NCBI RefSeq assembly: GCF_001424045.1
Contig: NZ_LMQB01000003.1
Location: 1-64,000, forward strand
Origin: Rhizobium sp. Leaf371
Lineage (GTDB): Bacteria > Pseudomonadota > Alphaproteobacteria > Rhizobiales > Rhizobiaceae
DNA length: 64,000 bases
Reading direction: 5' to 3'
The notes under the pieces were generated by a model. That model saw only the letters and a program-made list of their open reading frames with translations, searched no databases and was not told the origin of the DNA. Positions 1 to 7,426 of this stretch are shown here, one piece after another (within the stretch, counting starts at the first letter, position 1; every line of letters starts with the position of its first letter). The position numbers and the translations under genes are program-made.

Positions 1-46
1 CACGCTGACGGACTTCAGGTGAAAACTTGTTCGTTGTCTTGCTCAT
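1..46 (-). CDS. IS3-family transposase OrfA, N-terminal fragment cut by window edge
   Basis: The ATG is at 46-44 on the minus strand and encodes MSKTTNKFSPEVRQR before the window ends. This is the characteristic N-terminus of the small HTH subunit (OrfA) of IS3-family transposases, which binds the element ends and is usually joined to the DDE subunit OrfB by programmed frameshifting. Only about 15 residues are visible. A GGAG-containing leader precedes it within the IS end. Confidence 0.8.
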   Translation of the reverse strand, partial: MSKTTNKFSPEVRQR

Positions 47-99
47 GGTGGCTCCACTTTCTCAGAAGTTGGAGCCTCCGGCAAACCCGGCGCGGTTCA
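1..99 (-). mobile_element. End of an IS3-family insertion sequence (partial)
   Basis: The left edge of the window lies inside an insertion sequence. Read on the minus strand, the element begins at 99 with TGAACCGCGCCGGGTTTGCC, a terminal repeat of the type seen on IS3-family elements of rhizobia, followed by a short leader and the start of the first transposase frame. The element breaks into an MBL-fold gene exactly at 99/100. The other end and the rest of the transposase lie outside the window, so the exact IS cannot be named. Confidence 0.8.
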
Positions 100-493
100 T
101 GAATTCAAAGTCGGCGGCAATTTTTCGTACTTAATTGAGCACGGAAAACGCCGTATTCTGGTAATCGCCAGCGGAAACTTTGTCCCAGGTAAGTTCAAAA
201 ACATTAAGGCCGACGTCGTGTTCCTTGGAATTGCGACACTCGGCAAGCAAAGTTCCGACTTCGTGGCGACCTACTGGCATGAATCAGTGCAACTAACCGA
301 AGCAAAGCTGGTCATTCCTATTCATTGGGACAGTTTTTTCGATCCGCTGGATGAACCCAGCAAGGCACTTCCCCGCGCCATGGATTCGTTCTCGGATAAC
401 ATGAAAATGCTCCTTGCGCTTGCGCGCCGCGACAACGTTGAACTGCGCTTACCAACGCCATTTGCTCCAATTGATCTAGGCTCCTCCGATTAA
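100..493 (+). pseudogene. MBL-fold metallo-hydrolase, 5' part removed by the IS insertion
   Basis: An open frame runs without interruption from the IS boundary at 100 to the stop at 493 and reads EFKVGGNFSYLIEHGKRRIL onward, including ADVVFLGIATLG and LVIPIHWDSFFDPL. This is the C-terminal half of a metallo-beta-lactamase-fold hydrolase; the final His-containing segment IPIHWD fits a late metal-ligand position. The N-terminal half with the HxHxDH signature is missing because the IS sits at the break. A GTG at 218 could start a 91-residue product, but it lies inside the fold, so no functional protein is expected. Confidence 0.75.
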
Positions 494-789
494 ACCCCGG
501 TGGAAATTTGCGAAATGACCTGTAAGTATCTACTCAACGCGGTAGCGGACACTCAAGTTTGGAATAATCAAAAGCGCAGATAGCTTTCTAAGTATATGGT
601 CCTATTGGCATGGGTGCCACTTATCTAGAATGCGCATCTCTGATTTCATGTCTAATCCCGCGATCTCAGCTGCTGACGATGACGTCGCCTCTCCGACCGA
701 ATAATTCGTATGGGCAAGCTTAAGAAGGTTTTGACTTGGCTTTCGCACTGGTTAAGCGCGGCGACGCAATCAACGAGTTGGTTCCATCG
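494..789. other. Intergenic decayed DNA, no gene recognised
   Basis: No start-stop frame with coding character was found on either strand. The 3' part may still contain the far end of the recombinase relic that follows on the minus strand. No terminator or clear repeat was noticed. Confidence 0.5.
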
Positions 790-1290
790 ACTGCATTGCT
801 TTTGCGGTAAAGCTGTCTTCAGAAGCTCGTACAGGTAACAGTGTTCATTTTAGGCATGGCTGATGACGAGGACATGTTCAGCCGATCGGGCGAGTGTATA
901 CTCATGGATATTGAGGTGTGCAGCGGCCTCCATTTTGTCAAAATCCCACGATCCCGGAGGCGGTCATAGGGTGATCTCAGCTTGTACTCGCGAACGAGAT
1001 AGGTGACGCGTTTGGTTGTGAAGCGGGCGTTGCGCTGGTCGCGGCGCGTCACTTAGGGGGGACGGTATCCCTGGTTGTTGAGAGACTCTGCGATCTCGGA
1101 AAAAATATGATCATCAAGGAGTTTATCGATCAACACGATGATGTCGGAGTTCGTCTTGACCTGCTGGCTGCGCGATCTTGGGTCATGGTGACGAGCATCT
1201 GGGTTTTGCCGCATTGAAACGAATATGGGCCTTGGTAGCGCCTCTCTCGGGTAGTTTGAGGAGGGTGCATGGCTCATCCCCGCGGCGCGT
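790..1290 (-). pseudogene. Serine site-specific recombinase, C-terminal relic with stops and frameshifts
   Basis: Three minus-strand frames together rebuild the C-terminal part of a large serine recombinase. One frame gives LPERGATKAHIRFN. The next gives IIVLIDKLLDDHIFSEIAES up to an in-frame TAA at 1055-1053, and the same frame resumes with RFTTKRVTYLVREYKLRS and YDRLRDRGILT. A further shift gives KMEAAAHLNIHEYTLARSAE and then HVLVISHA, a stop and NEHCYLYEL. The order matches the post-catalytic region of recombinases with an HTH-like tail. At least two frameshifts and two stops show it is dead. The catalytic domain is not present upstream. Confidence 0.75.
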
Positions 1291-1313
1291 TGTCGAGGCA
1301 CTCAAAAATTCAT

Positions 1314-1367
1314 ATAGACAGACTATTCTGTAATTTCTCAGATTGCGAATTTATACGGTCTGTCTAT
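1314..1367. promoter_or_regulatory. Long-spaced inverted repeat, possible TetR-type operator pair
   Basis: ATAGACAGAC at 1314-1323 is perfectly inverted as GTCTGTCTAT at 1358-1367 with 34 AT-rich bases between. TAGACAGAC half-sites resemble operators of TetR-family repressors. It lies in the promoter-like gap between the recombinase relic and the DUF1330 relic and may be the leftover control region of a lost repressor-target pair. Confidence 0.4.
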
Positions 1368-1489
1368 TATAGGACAAGGCAAATAAGTAGAGGCAGAAGT
1401 AACCGCTGATTTCAACTCGTTTGGGCAAAATCGTGGTTCGCGTCTGCTACCTGCAGCGAACCGCGTTTTCAATGTTGAGGTGGTATCGC

Positions 1490-1775
1490 ATGACAGCTTA
1501 CGCAATCTTCATTCAAGAACGTAGCCGGGATGAGGCGGAACTGCAGACTTATACTGAAATGTTGAGACGATGGTTGGGAACATCGGGACGGACGTCCTTG
1601 CCGTCCGAGGTTCTCAATATTTCCTCGAAGAGCGGTGCCAGAGGGCGTTTTAATAGTAAGCTTTTCTACCATGGACGCAGCGCGCGCCTTATACGACAGT
1701 CCCATATATCAAGCTGCCGCAGAACACCGCTTTATCGGGGCTACCTATCGTTCCTCCATCATCGAAGGGGTGCGA
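1490..1775 (+). pseudogene. DUF1330 family protein, frameshifted
   Basis: The ATG at 1490 begins MTAYAIFIQERSRDEAELQT, the typical start of DUF1330 proteins (about 95 residues, ferredoxin-like fold). The continuation is lost from that frame after about 25 residues. VRGSQYFLEER is found in a second frame, and the conserved end, PEGVLIVSFSTMDAARALYD followed by AAEHRFIGATYRSSIIEGV, in a third frame from about 1635. At least two frameshifts separate the parts, so this is a pseudogene. The function of intact relatives is not established. Confidence 0.75.
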
Positions 1776-1921
1776 TGGACATTTCCCAGTTCAACAAGAT
1801 GCTTGGTAATTACTCGAGTGCGAGTGAGCATCGGTTTTATTGCAATGCTGCAAGGCAACTTTCGTCTTTTCTTAGATCATCAGCCTTTAGGAAACGGAGT
1901 TCCATAAACTGGATTATGCGA

Positions 1922-1935
1922 TATGTTATAACATA
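1922..1935. promoter_or_regulatory. 14-bp perfect palindrome upstream of the PraR-like gene
   Basis: TATGTTATAACATA is a perfect palindrome, flanked by an imperfect outer pair GATAT/ATATC. It ends 27 bases before the ATG at 1963. The position fits an autoregulatory operator for the dimeric XRE repressor encoded next; this is inferred from position and symmetry only. Confidence 0.5.
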
Positions 1936-1962
1936 ATATCTTGAAGCCTGCGGGAGAAGCTA

Positions 1963-2442
1963 ATGCTGAGTAAAGCCAAAGTACCCCACGCTATCGATGT
2001 AGAAGTCGGCTCACGTGTTCGCGTTCGCCGAAAAATACTCGAGATGAGCCAGACGCAACTGGCCGAAAGTCTTGGGGTGACATTCCAGCAGGTCCAGAAA
2101 TATGAAAAGGGCTCAAACAGGATTGGTGCAAGCCGCCTTCAGAATATGGCGGAAATTCTGTCTGTTCCGATCTCATACTTTTTCGGCGAAAGTGCCTTGA
2201 GTTCCATAGGCTCTGACGTGAAGACCGAGCTCTCCGAGGGTCGCGATCTTACAGCGTTTGTTGAAACACCCGAGGCCACAGAGCTTAATCTTGCATTTTC
2301 TAAGATCAAATCTCCGATTGTGCGCAAGCGTATTGTCGTGCTGCTTAAAAGCATTGCCATGTGCTCAAACCCCAATGATAAAATGAGAAATGACAGCTTC
2401 CGCCGCTGCACATTTAGGATGCTCTGTCCGCCGCCAGGCTGA
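1963..2442 (+). CDS. XRE-family transcriptional regulator, PraR-like
   Basis: This is a 159-residue protein with a Cro/CI-type helix-turn-helix at about residues 14-70: VGSRVRVRRKILEMSQTQLA, then SLGVTFQQVQKYEKGSNRIG and ASRLQNMAEILSVPISYFFG. The arrangement closely resembles rhizobial PraR-type repressors, which act on quorum-sensing and biofilm genes. The C-terminal third contains a helical segment (IKSPIVRKRIVVLLKSIAM) likely used for dimerisation; the last 20 residues look unconserved. It is followed directly by luxR- and luxI-type genes, so control of the local quorum circuit is the natural inference. The ATG has GGGAGAAG upstream. The palindrome at 1922-1935 is a candidate self-operator. 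Confidence 0.85.
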   Translation: MLSKAKVPHAIDVEVGSRVRVRRKILEMSQTQLAESLGVTFQQVQKYEKGSNRIGASRLQNMAEILSVPISYFFGESALSSIGSDVKTELSEGRDLTAFVETPEATELNLAFSKIKSPIVRKRIVVLLKSIAMCSNPNDKMRNDSFRRCTFRMLCPPPG

Positions 2443-2511
2443 CGGTTAAACACGTAGTTGGCGCGCCGCTAGCATGGCGTCTGAGGACTCATATTCGCAC
2501 GGAGTTCGGGA

Positions 2512-3252
2512 ATGGATTTGAACAGCCAGTCACCCCATTTGGTTGACGCACATTTAGAGATAGGAAAAGCAGAAAGCGTATTGGAAGCGTTGAGAATCCT
2601 TCAGCGTATCTACAGCGTCGATTTCGTGACCTATCATCTTGCACATACGGTCGCAGACGTTGTTGATGCTCCATTTGTTAAAACCACCTACACTGATATC
2701 TGGGTTTCCCGGTACTTACTGAGTGGCTACGTCAAAGTCGATCCAGTGGTTAAGCAGGGCTTCCTGAGGCAAATGCCGTTTGACTGGCGAGAACTTGAAA
2801 TCACATCGACTGCTTATGAATTCCTTCGCGATGCCCAGAACCATGGCGTCGGTCGCAATGGATACTCTGTCCCGATTGTCGACAAGAAACGTCGCGCCCT
2901 GCTCTCTTTGAATTCCCGCAAGCCACCTGACGAATGGAGCGGGATCGTAGACCAATTTCGCGGTGAGTGGCTGGAACTTGCATTCCTCATCCACAAGAAG
3001 GCGATTCAAGAGATTCACGGAGAGCATGATCCCGTCCCCAGTCTCAGCAAGCGGGAGAAAGAGTGCCTCCATTGGACTGCGCTCGGAAAGACCAGCACGG
3101 ATATTGCGCAAATTCTTGGGTTGTCCGAACATACGACACAGACGTACCTATCAAACGTACGACACAAGTTTGGAAGCGGTCCTATTACGTCTGCGGTCGC
3201 TTTGGCAATTCAGCTTCGCCTGATTAATCCATATGGCAATACCCAGACTTAG
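2512..3252 (+). CDS. LuxR-family quorum-sensing regulator (CinR/TraR type)
   Basis: This 246-residue protein has an N-terminal autoinducer-binding domain (about 20-165) and a C-terminal LuxR/GerE helix-turn-helix (about 176-238). In the first domain YLLSGYVKVDPVV, PFDWREL and GVGRNGYSVPIVDKKRRALL carry the aromatic, Asp and Gly residues expected around the acyl-homoserine-lactone pocket. The DNA-binding part includes LSKREKECLHWTALGKTSTD and ILGLSEHTTQTYLSNVRHKF. It is expected to bind the lactone made by the synthase 70 bases downstream and activate transcription. No confident lux box was found in the short gaps around it. Confidence 0.9.
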   Translation: MDLNSQSPHLVDAHLEIGKAESVLEALRILQRIYSVDFVTYHLAHTVADVVDAPFVKTTYTDIWVSRYLLSGYVKVDPVVKQGFLRQMPFDWRELEITSTAYEFLRDAQNHGVGRNGYSVPIVDKKRRALLSLNSRKPPDEWSGIVDQFRGEWLELAFLIHKKAIQEIHGEHDPVPSLSKREKECLHWTALGKTSTDIAQILGLSEHTTQTYLSNVRHKFGSGPITSAVALAIQLRLINPYGNTQT

Positions 3253-3320
3253 GGGAGCCGATCTCTGGAGGTTTATCCCGCAGATGGCGGGCCGGATACT
3301 GTCTCCGTCAACAGGAGGCA

Positions 3321-3989
3321 ATGATGTATCTTCTCGTTCAAGCTAATGAATATCACAAATATGCCGGACTGCTCGAGCAATCGCTTCGGCTGAGGAAAAG
3401 AGTCTTCGCCGATTGGCTGGGCTGGAAGGTCTCGGTATCTGGTCTCTACGAACGAGATCATTATGACGACCTACAGCCTGCCTACCTCCTCTGGTGCGAC
3501 GAACAGCGGGAGCGACTCTACGGTTCGCTTCGACTGATGCCGACAACCGGCCCGACACTCCTCTATGACGTCTTCCGTGAAACATTCCCTGAAGCATGCG
3601 ACCTCGTCGCACCTGGCATCTGGGAGGGCACGCGGATGTGTGTCGACGAAACGGCTATCGCGCGCGACTTCCGTGACATGCGCCCGGAACGGGCTCTTTG
3701 CCTGCTTCTCCTGGCACTTTGCGAGGTCGCTCTGAATAATGGGATCCATACGATGATCTCGAATTACGAACCACATATGAAGCGGGTATATCAAAGAGCG
3801 GGCGCCCAATTTGACGAGCTTGGTCGCGCCGACGGGTATGGAAGATTTCCGGTATGCTGCGCGGCGTTTGAGGTTTCGCCACGTGTTCTCGCCGAGATGC
3901 GCCTGAAGATGCAGATTACCGAACCGCTTTACAGGCGCCCCGAGTTTTTCCGACCAGACGTCATTGTCGCCGAACTAGCAAGCGCTTGA
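3321..3989 (+). CDS. Acyl-homoserine-lactone synthase (LuxI family, CinI-like)
   Basis: This 222-residue LuxI-family autoinducer synthase joins an acyl chain from acyl-ACP to S-adenosylmethionine to make an N-acyl-homoserine lactone. Diagnostic segments are present in order: LRLRKRVFADWLGW (residues 22-35), YERDHYDD, GSLRLMPTTGP, and WEGTRMCVDE, which supply the conserved Arg, Phe, Trp, Asp and Glu residues of the active site. AGGAGG at 3313-3318 precedes the ATG at 3321; a second ATG follows immediately. It is paired with the upstream luxR-type gene. The size and sequence style suggest the CinI group, but the acyl chain length cannot be deduced. Confidence 0.9.
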   Translation: MMYLLVQANEYHKYAGLLEQSLRLRKRVFADWLGWKVSVSGLYERDHYDDLQPAYLLWCDEQRERLYGSLRLMPTTGPTLLYDVFRETFPEACDLVAPGIWEGTRMCVDETAIARDFRDMRPERALCLLLLALCEVALNNGIHTMISNYEPHMKRVYQRAGAQFDELGRADGYGRFPVCCAAFEVSPRVLAEMRLKMQITEPLYRRPEFFRPDVIVAELASA

Positions 3990-4065
3990 ATCGGGGTCTG
4001 CATTCCTGCGGTCAGACCGCGCGCAGGAGAAAACTTCCGCTAATGAAAATTGCCGAGGAATAGCC

Positions 4066-4377
4066 ATGGATGATAGTTTTGACGGGGCTCTCCTCCGCCT
4101 TGCCGAGTCCCACGCGCACGCCGTCTCTGAGCTCAAAATGCTGCGACAAAGTAAGCTGCGCGCCAGGGACCACGACCCGAACACCGCTCTTCCCCAAGCC
4201 CTTGCTCGAGAAGAAAGGGCGCGTGCAGCGCTCATCGAGTGGAGACCTGATTCAAACATCGAAGCGCAAACGAAATTGTTGTACCTGGTGCACTATTTAA
4301 TCAGCACCAAAAAATCATTGGATCGCAAAGAGATGGAAGAATTGATGGATTCGATCGCGCATTTCGTGGAGAAATAG
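4066..4377 (+). CDS. Small helical protein downstream of the AHL synthase (CinS position)
   Basis: This 103-residue, mostly helical protein with many Arg and Glu residues has no recognisable domain. It starts at an ATG 76 bases after the lactone synthase, with AGGAATAGCC upstream. In Rhizobium the chromosomal cinI gene is followed by cinS, whose small product antagonises PraR. The same position here, together with the PraR-like gene at 1963, suggests an analogous role, but the sequence was not recognised as CinS and the idea rests on position only. Confidence 0.6.
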   Translation: MDDSFDGALLRLAESHAHAVSELKMLRQSKLRARDHDPNTALPQALAREERARAALIEWRPDSNIEAQTKLLYLVHYLISTKKSLDRKEMEELMDSIAHFVEK

Positions 4378-4445
4378 TGATAGCGAAAAGCGCGAAGTAG
4401 GCGCACGTGATTCGTGGTCGATGAAGTGCGTAGCCTTTCGCCCTG

Positions 4446-4475
4446 AACGTGATGTATGCTTCTATACGTCACGTT
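4446..4475. promoter_or_regulatory. 12-bp dyad, candidate operator of the second XRE gene
   Basis: AACGTGATGTAT (4446-4457) and ATACGTCACGTT (4464-4475) form an inverted repeat with one mismatch and a 6-base loop. It ends 15 bases before the ATG at 4491. An operator used by the gene's own XRE product would explain it. Confidence 0.5.
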
Positions 4476-4490
4476 TTGGGTCAAGAAGAT

Positions 4491-4982
4491 ATGAGTAAGA
4501 ACTTAGATAGCTACATCGCCGAATTGGGCCTGGTGAAAACCGCCGATCCCGAAAATGAGAAGCCAGTCTATCGTCGGGAAGGTCTTGACGGAATTTCCAC
4601 ATTCGAGGAGCTCGACGCCCGGCTCGGCGAAAAGCTACGCGAGTGTCGTCAGGCGAAGGATCTAAGCAGAGCTGACCTCGCCACGCTTGTGGGCTTGAGC
4701 GAACAGGTCTACGGGCGATATGAGCGAAGTTCATCGAGGATGCAGGTGAGCAGGCTGATCCACCTGAGCGAGATTCTTGGAATATCCCCGCTTGGCATGC
4801 TCTTTGCTGCGGCGCCCCATCTTTGGGGAAAAACGCCAGAAGAAGCCGATACGAGATTTCGCATGATCAGATTACTAGACGAGTTGCCGACCGATACGAT
4901 GGCGTCGATCGTCACACTCCTGGAAACTGTCTCTGTGCTCCAGCAGCCCCCCAAAAAAGACCCCACGGCTGAGCGTCCGTAG
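4491..4982 (+). CDS. XRE-family transcriptional regulator
   Basis: From the ATG at 4491 the protein has 163 residues. A helix-turn-helix lies at about residues 40-100: LGEKLRECRQAKDLSRADLA, LVGLSEQVYGRYERSSSRM and LIHLSEILGISPLGMLF. An upstream GTG/ATG at 4449/4452 is in frame, but it lies inside the dyad at 4446-4475, which looks like an operator, so the later start is preferred. It closes the quorum-sensing block and is convergent with the minus-strand cluster ending at 5012. It differs from the PraR-like protein in its longer N-terminal arm. Targets are unknown. Confidence 0.8.
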   Translation: MSKNLDSYIAELGLVKTADPENEKPVYRREGLDGISTFEELDARLGEKLRECRQAKDLSRADLATLVGLSEQVYGRYERSSSRMQVSRLIHLSEILGISPLGMLFAAAPHLWGKTPEEADTRFRMIRLLDELPTDTMASIVTLLETVSVLQQPPKKDPTAERP

Positions 4983-5011
4983 GCGCTCAGGCATTCCCAT
5001 GCCCCAGTTTG

Positions 5012-5563
5012 TCAACGTTCGAGGCTAAACCAGAACCGTCTGGATTGCCCGGTCGTTTCGTCTCGTAGATCGAAATAATGTGGGTCTTGTCGTAGAGGTC
5101 TCGCCTTGAACTCCGTATAAGAGCAGGAGCTTGAAGTGCTATAGACGCGTGTCACGCCATCGGAAGTCGTCCGCCTCTGCTCTACGTTCCCAGAACCGAA
5201 GAGGTGTTGCCTTCCCTTGCATTGGTTCACAGCTCGCATACAACGCGACTTAGCCCGGCTAAAAGATGAACTGTCATCGCTGTCTCCGTTCGCCGGCGTC
5301 CATCCAGCCGGGCACTCTGCATATTGCTCATAGCCCGGCTCGCCGGCCCCGCCCTCGGGGCATGTGGGCCATGAAAACCCGAGCTTCTTCATCGCCGAGA
5401 TGAGCTTTTCCATGGGCGGTTGGCAGCTTTCCACGCCGCGCCAGGAGGGATTGGAGGAAGCCGCACAAAGCAAAACTTCGCAACCCCAATCGCTCGCTTC
5501 TGCAGATGTCGTGGAAAGTCCGGCGAAAGCCATCGAAGCAAACAATGCTAGAAGGTATTTCAT
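5012..5563 (-). CDS. Secreted cysteine-rich TrbM/KikA-like conjugation protein
   Basis: This 183-residue protein has a clear signal peptide (MKYLLALFASMAFAGLSTTS, cut near SAEA-SDWG). The mature part begins WGCEVLLCAASSNPSWRGVE and continues SCQPPMEKLISAMKKLGFSW-PTCPEG. The CExLLC...C...C pattern is that of the TrbM/KikA/MpfK family of periplasmic conjugal-transfer proteins. Eight cysteines in the mature chain point to disulfides. A GGAGGCTCCA ribosome site precedes the ATG. It is the last gene of a four-gene minus-strand operon divergent from the virB operon. The exact role in transfer is not established. Confidence 0.7.
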   Translation of the reverse strand: MKYLLALFASMAFAGLSTTSAEASDWGCEVLLCAASSNPSWRGVESCQPPMEKLISAMKKLGFSWPTCPEGGAGEPGYEQYAECPAGWTPANGDSDDSSSFSRAKSRCMRAVNQCKGRQHLFGSGNVEQRRTTSDGVTRVYSTSSSCSYTEFKARPLRQDPHYFDLRDETTGQSRRFWFSLER

Positions 5564-5586
5564 TGGAGCCTCCGTTGCTCAATGCG

Positions 5587-6264
5587 TTATCGGTCCCGAC
5601 GCTTCGGCTGGCGCCGCGCATCAAAGAAGGGGGGTGAGATCTCGCTACCACGCTCCCTTAGCAGGTTGATGTCGGCCTGCGGCCTGCGCCCCAAGGTCGT
5701 GTCGATCGCTTTCCCGCGCCATTCCTTCATGTCGAGCACATAGGTTCCCCACATTCCGTAGCGCGCCGCAATCGCCGACTGCTGCGCCTCGAGATAGCGC
5801 CTGTCTTGAGGAATTGGCGTGTTCAGTCTCGCCCATCCCACCCTGAGCATTTCCAGCCCAAGATCGCGGCTGCCGATCCGGCACTTGCCAGTTAATCCGA
5901 TCGGATGATTATCTACGATCGCGTCACAGTGAACGACGCGGCTTCCCGTCGTTCTTTTCAGCCAGGCCTTTGCCAAGGCGCCGCACGGTACAGGCGCCAG
6001 CGAGGCCGCAGTCATTGATGTTGCGTTGGGATTGAATGACCACTGGACCAAGTCGCAACTGTCTATCTGGGACAGTCGCACAAGTAGCCGTTCCGCAGGA
6101 AACCAAAGTGTCCGTCCGTCAACGACGGCGACCTTACCACTCACTACTGCAAGCGGCGCCATCTCTGCTGATCCGGGCCGGCTGTCATCCGTGAAGTCTG
6201 CTGCAGCGGACACACCTTGTAGTCCGATGAAAATCGTAATAGCACAGATGATACGACGGATCAT
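5587..6264 (-). CDS. Exported SNase-fold (thermonuclease-like) protein, copy 3
   Basis: The start is the ATG at 6264, which overlaps the stop of the preceding gene as ATGA. The 225-residue product begins with a signal peptide (MIRRIICAITIFIGLQGVSA). VRLSQIDSCDLVQ matches the SNase-domain VRLxGIDAPE segment, and LGLEMLRVGWARLN matches its late LNxxLVxxGxA helix. The catalytic acidic residue position is Cys (SCD). Cysteines at IDSC, PCGALA, VHCDAI and GKCRIG recur at equivalent places in the two neighbouring paralogues, which suggests two disulfides and a binding rather than nuclease role. The C-terminus is Arg-rich. Function in conjugation is inferred from context only. Confidence 0.7.
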   Translation of the reverse strand: MIRRIICAITIFIGLQGVSAAADFTDDSRPGSAEMAPLAVVSGKVAVVDGRTLWFPAERLLVRLSQIDSCDLVQWSFNPNATSMTAASLAPVPCGALAKAWLKRTTGSRVVHCDAIVDNHPIGLTGKCRIGSRDLGLEMLRVGWARLNTPIPQDRRYLEAQQSAIAARYGMWGTYVLDMKEWRGKAIDTTLGRRPQADINLLRERGSEISPPFFDARRQPKRRDR

Positions 6265-6800
6265 GGCAGAACTCCCGGCTTTCTGGCGGCGCGGCTTAGC
6301 AATATCGCTGGATGCTGAACATCTTTGAACTGCCAAAGGCCACGCCGCGCCTTGCGAGCGACCTGCTCTGCCACGGCATAGGCTGGATAGATCGGCGCCC
6401 CGGTGTCATCTAGGCTAGCAAAGCCATAGCCCTCGCTGATCATCATCATGGCAAGATCGAGCCGTTGCCCGCCCACCAACGCGTAGCAAACCGTAAAGGT
6501 CAGATCCGTGCGACCGACAATAGGAGCGCAAACCGGGCCGGCATCCTTTACAAACGCGGCAAGCACGGCAATTGATGCCTCGCCACAGTCGCGCTTATGT
6601 CCCGACGCGTTGGTATAGGACGTACCTCTCAGGCATGATTGGAGGCCGTAAAGGCGATACCGCTTTCCAGCGGAAATCCATGTGTCGCCCGTTTCAAGAA
6701 CTGCGCCGGTCGCGAATTCGAAATAGCCAGGGGGTGCAGCGCCAACGGCTTGAGTTGCTATCAGGGCCGATGATACTGCGACCAGCACTCTCCGTCTCAT
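6261..6800 (-). CDS. Exported SNase-fold (thermonuclease-like) protein, copy 2
   Basis: The ATG at 6800 overlaps the upstream stop (ATGA). The product has 179 residues with the signal peptide MRRRVLVAVSSALIATQAVG. The core carries YRLYGLQSCLRG (in place of VRLxGIDAPE), then DCGEASIAVLAAFV, VCAPIV, TVCYALVGGQRLDLAMMMIS and GYGFA. As in the two neighbours, Cys replaces the active-site acid, and four cysteines fall at matching positions. It is therefore called a non-catalytic SNase-like protein rather than a nuclease. Its end overlaps the next gene by four bases, so the three copies are translationally coupled. Confidence 0.7.
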   Translation of the reverse strand: MRRRVLVAVSSALIATQAVGAAPPGYFEFATGAVLETGDTWISAGKRYRLYGLQSCLRGTSYTNASGHKRDCGEASIAVLAAFVKDAGPVCAPIVGRTDLTFTVCYALVGGQRLDLAMMMISEGYGFASLDDTGAPIYPAYAVAEQVARKARRGLWQFKDVQHPAILLSRAARKPGVLP

Positions 6801-7426
6801 TGCTTTTGAACCCTTGGATCGGCCCACATGCCGAAACCGCCCCTGCCCGTCTTCTCAGCGTCAGAGAGATCGGGTCGCATCGGCGAGCCATCAGGCTTTT
6901 TCGATAGCCTGAGAGCCCCAAGCGAGACCAGCTGCTCTTCCAGGCTATCAACGGAATCGAGTGAGCCGGGAAAATTGTAGTATCCGAAGCATGTAGCGTC
7001 CTGCAACGAAGCATCGCGTTCCGTCAGGAACGCCCGGCAAAAGATCACTTTCGCTGTCCTTACCAGTATCGCCAGTTGCTCCTGAGCGTAAGCATCACAG
7101 GTTCCAGCAAAACCCTCCTTCTGATTGACCATGTCCCCAGCGCAGGGTTCCAGCCCATAGAGATGAAGGCTGGTCTTCCCATCGATAGCGATTTGGACTG
7201 GCGTTTCGACGGCGAAGCCGGTTGCGGAGGCAAAACCCTTTCGATTCACCACCTTCCCGTTTGGATCATAATACTCAACGACCAGAACCGCTTTCCCGGG
7301 CGCAGCCAACGACTTGACATACGTCTGGTCGATCGTTCCACCCGCCCAGCACGAAGGCGCGACCATGGACGCACCCAGCGCAAGTACGATTGCTCTTTTT
7401 CGACCCTTTACCTCTCCTGTTCTCAT
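6797..7426 (-). CDS. Exported SNase-fold (thermonuclease-like) protein, copy 1
   Basis: The start chosen is the ATG at 7426 with AAGGTGACGGCG upstream, giving 209 residues. The N-terminus is a signal peptide (GRKRAIVLALGASMVAPSCW, cut near AGG). The core has LHLYGLEPCAGD, TCDAYAQEQLAILV, IFCRAFL and ATCFGYY, then SLEEQLVSLGALRLSK. These align with the SNase landmarks of the two following genes, with Cys where catalytic Asp/Glu should be. It leads the minus-strand operon and faces virB1 across a 156-base gap, so co-expression with the secretion system is likely. The upstream open frame to 7558 has no plausible start. Confidence 0.7.
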   Translation of the reverse strand: MRTGEVKGRKRAIVLALGASMVAPSCWAGGTIDQTYVKSLAAPGKAVLVVEYYDPNGKVVNRKGFASATGFAVETPVQIAIDGKTSLHLYGLEPCAGDMVNQKEGFAGTCDAYAQEQLAILVRTAKVIFCRAFLTERDASLQDATCFGYYNFPGSLDSVDSLEEQLVSLGALRLSKKPDGSPMRPDLSDAEKTGRGGFGMWADPRVQKQ

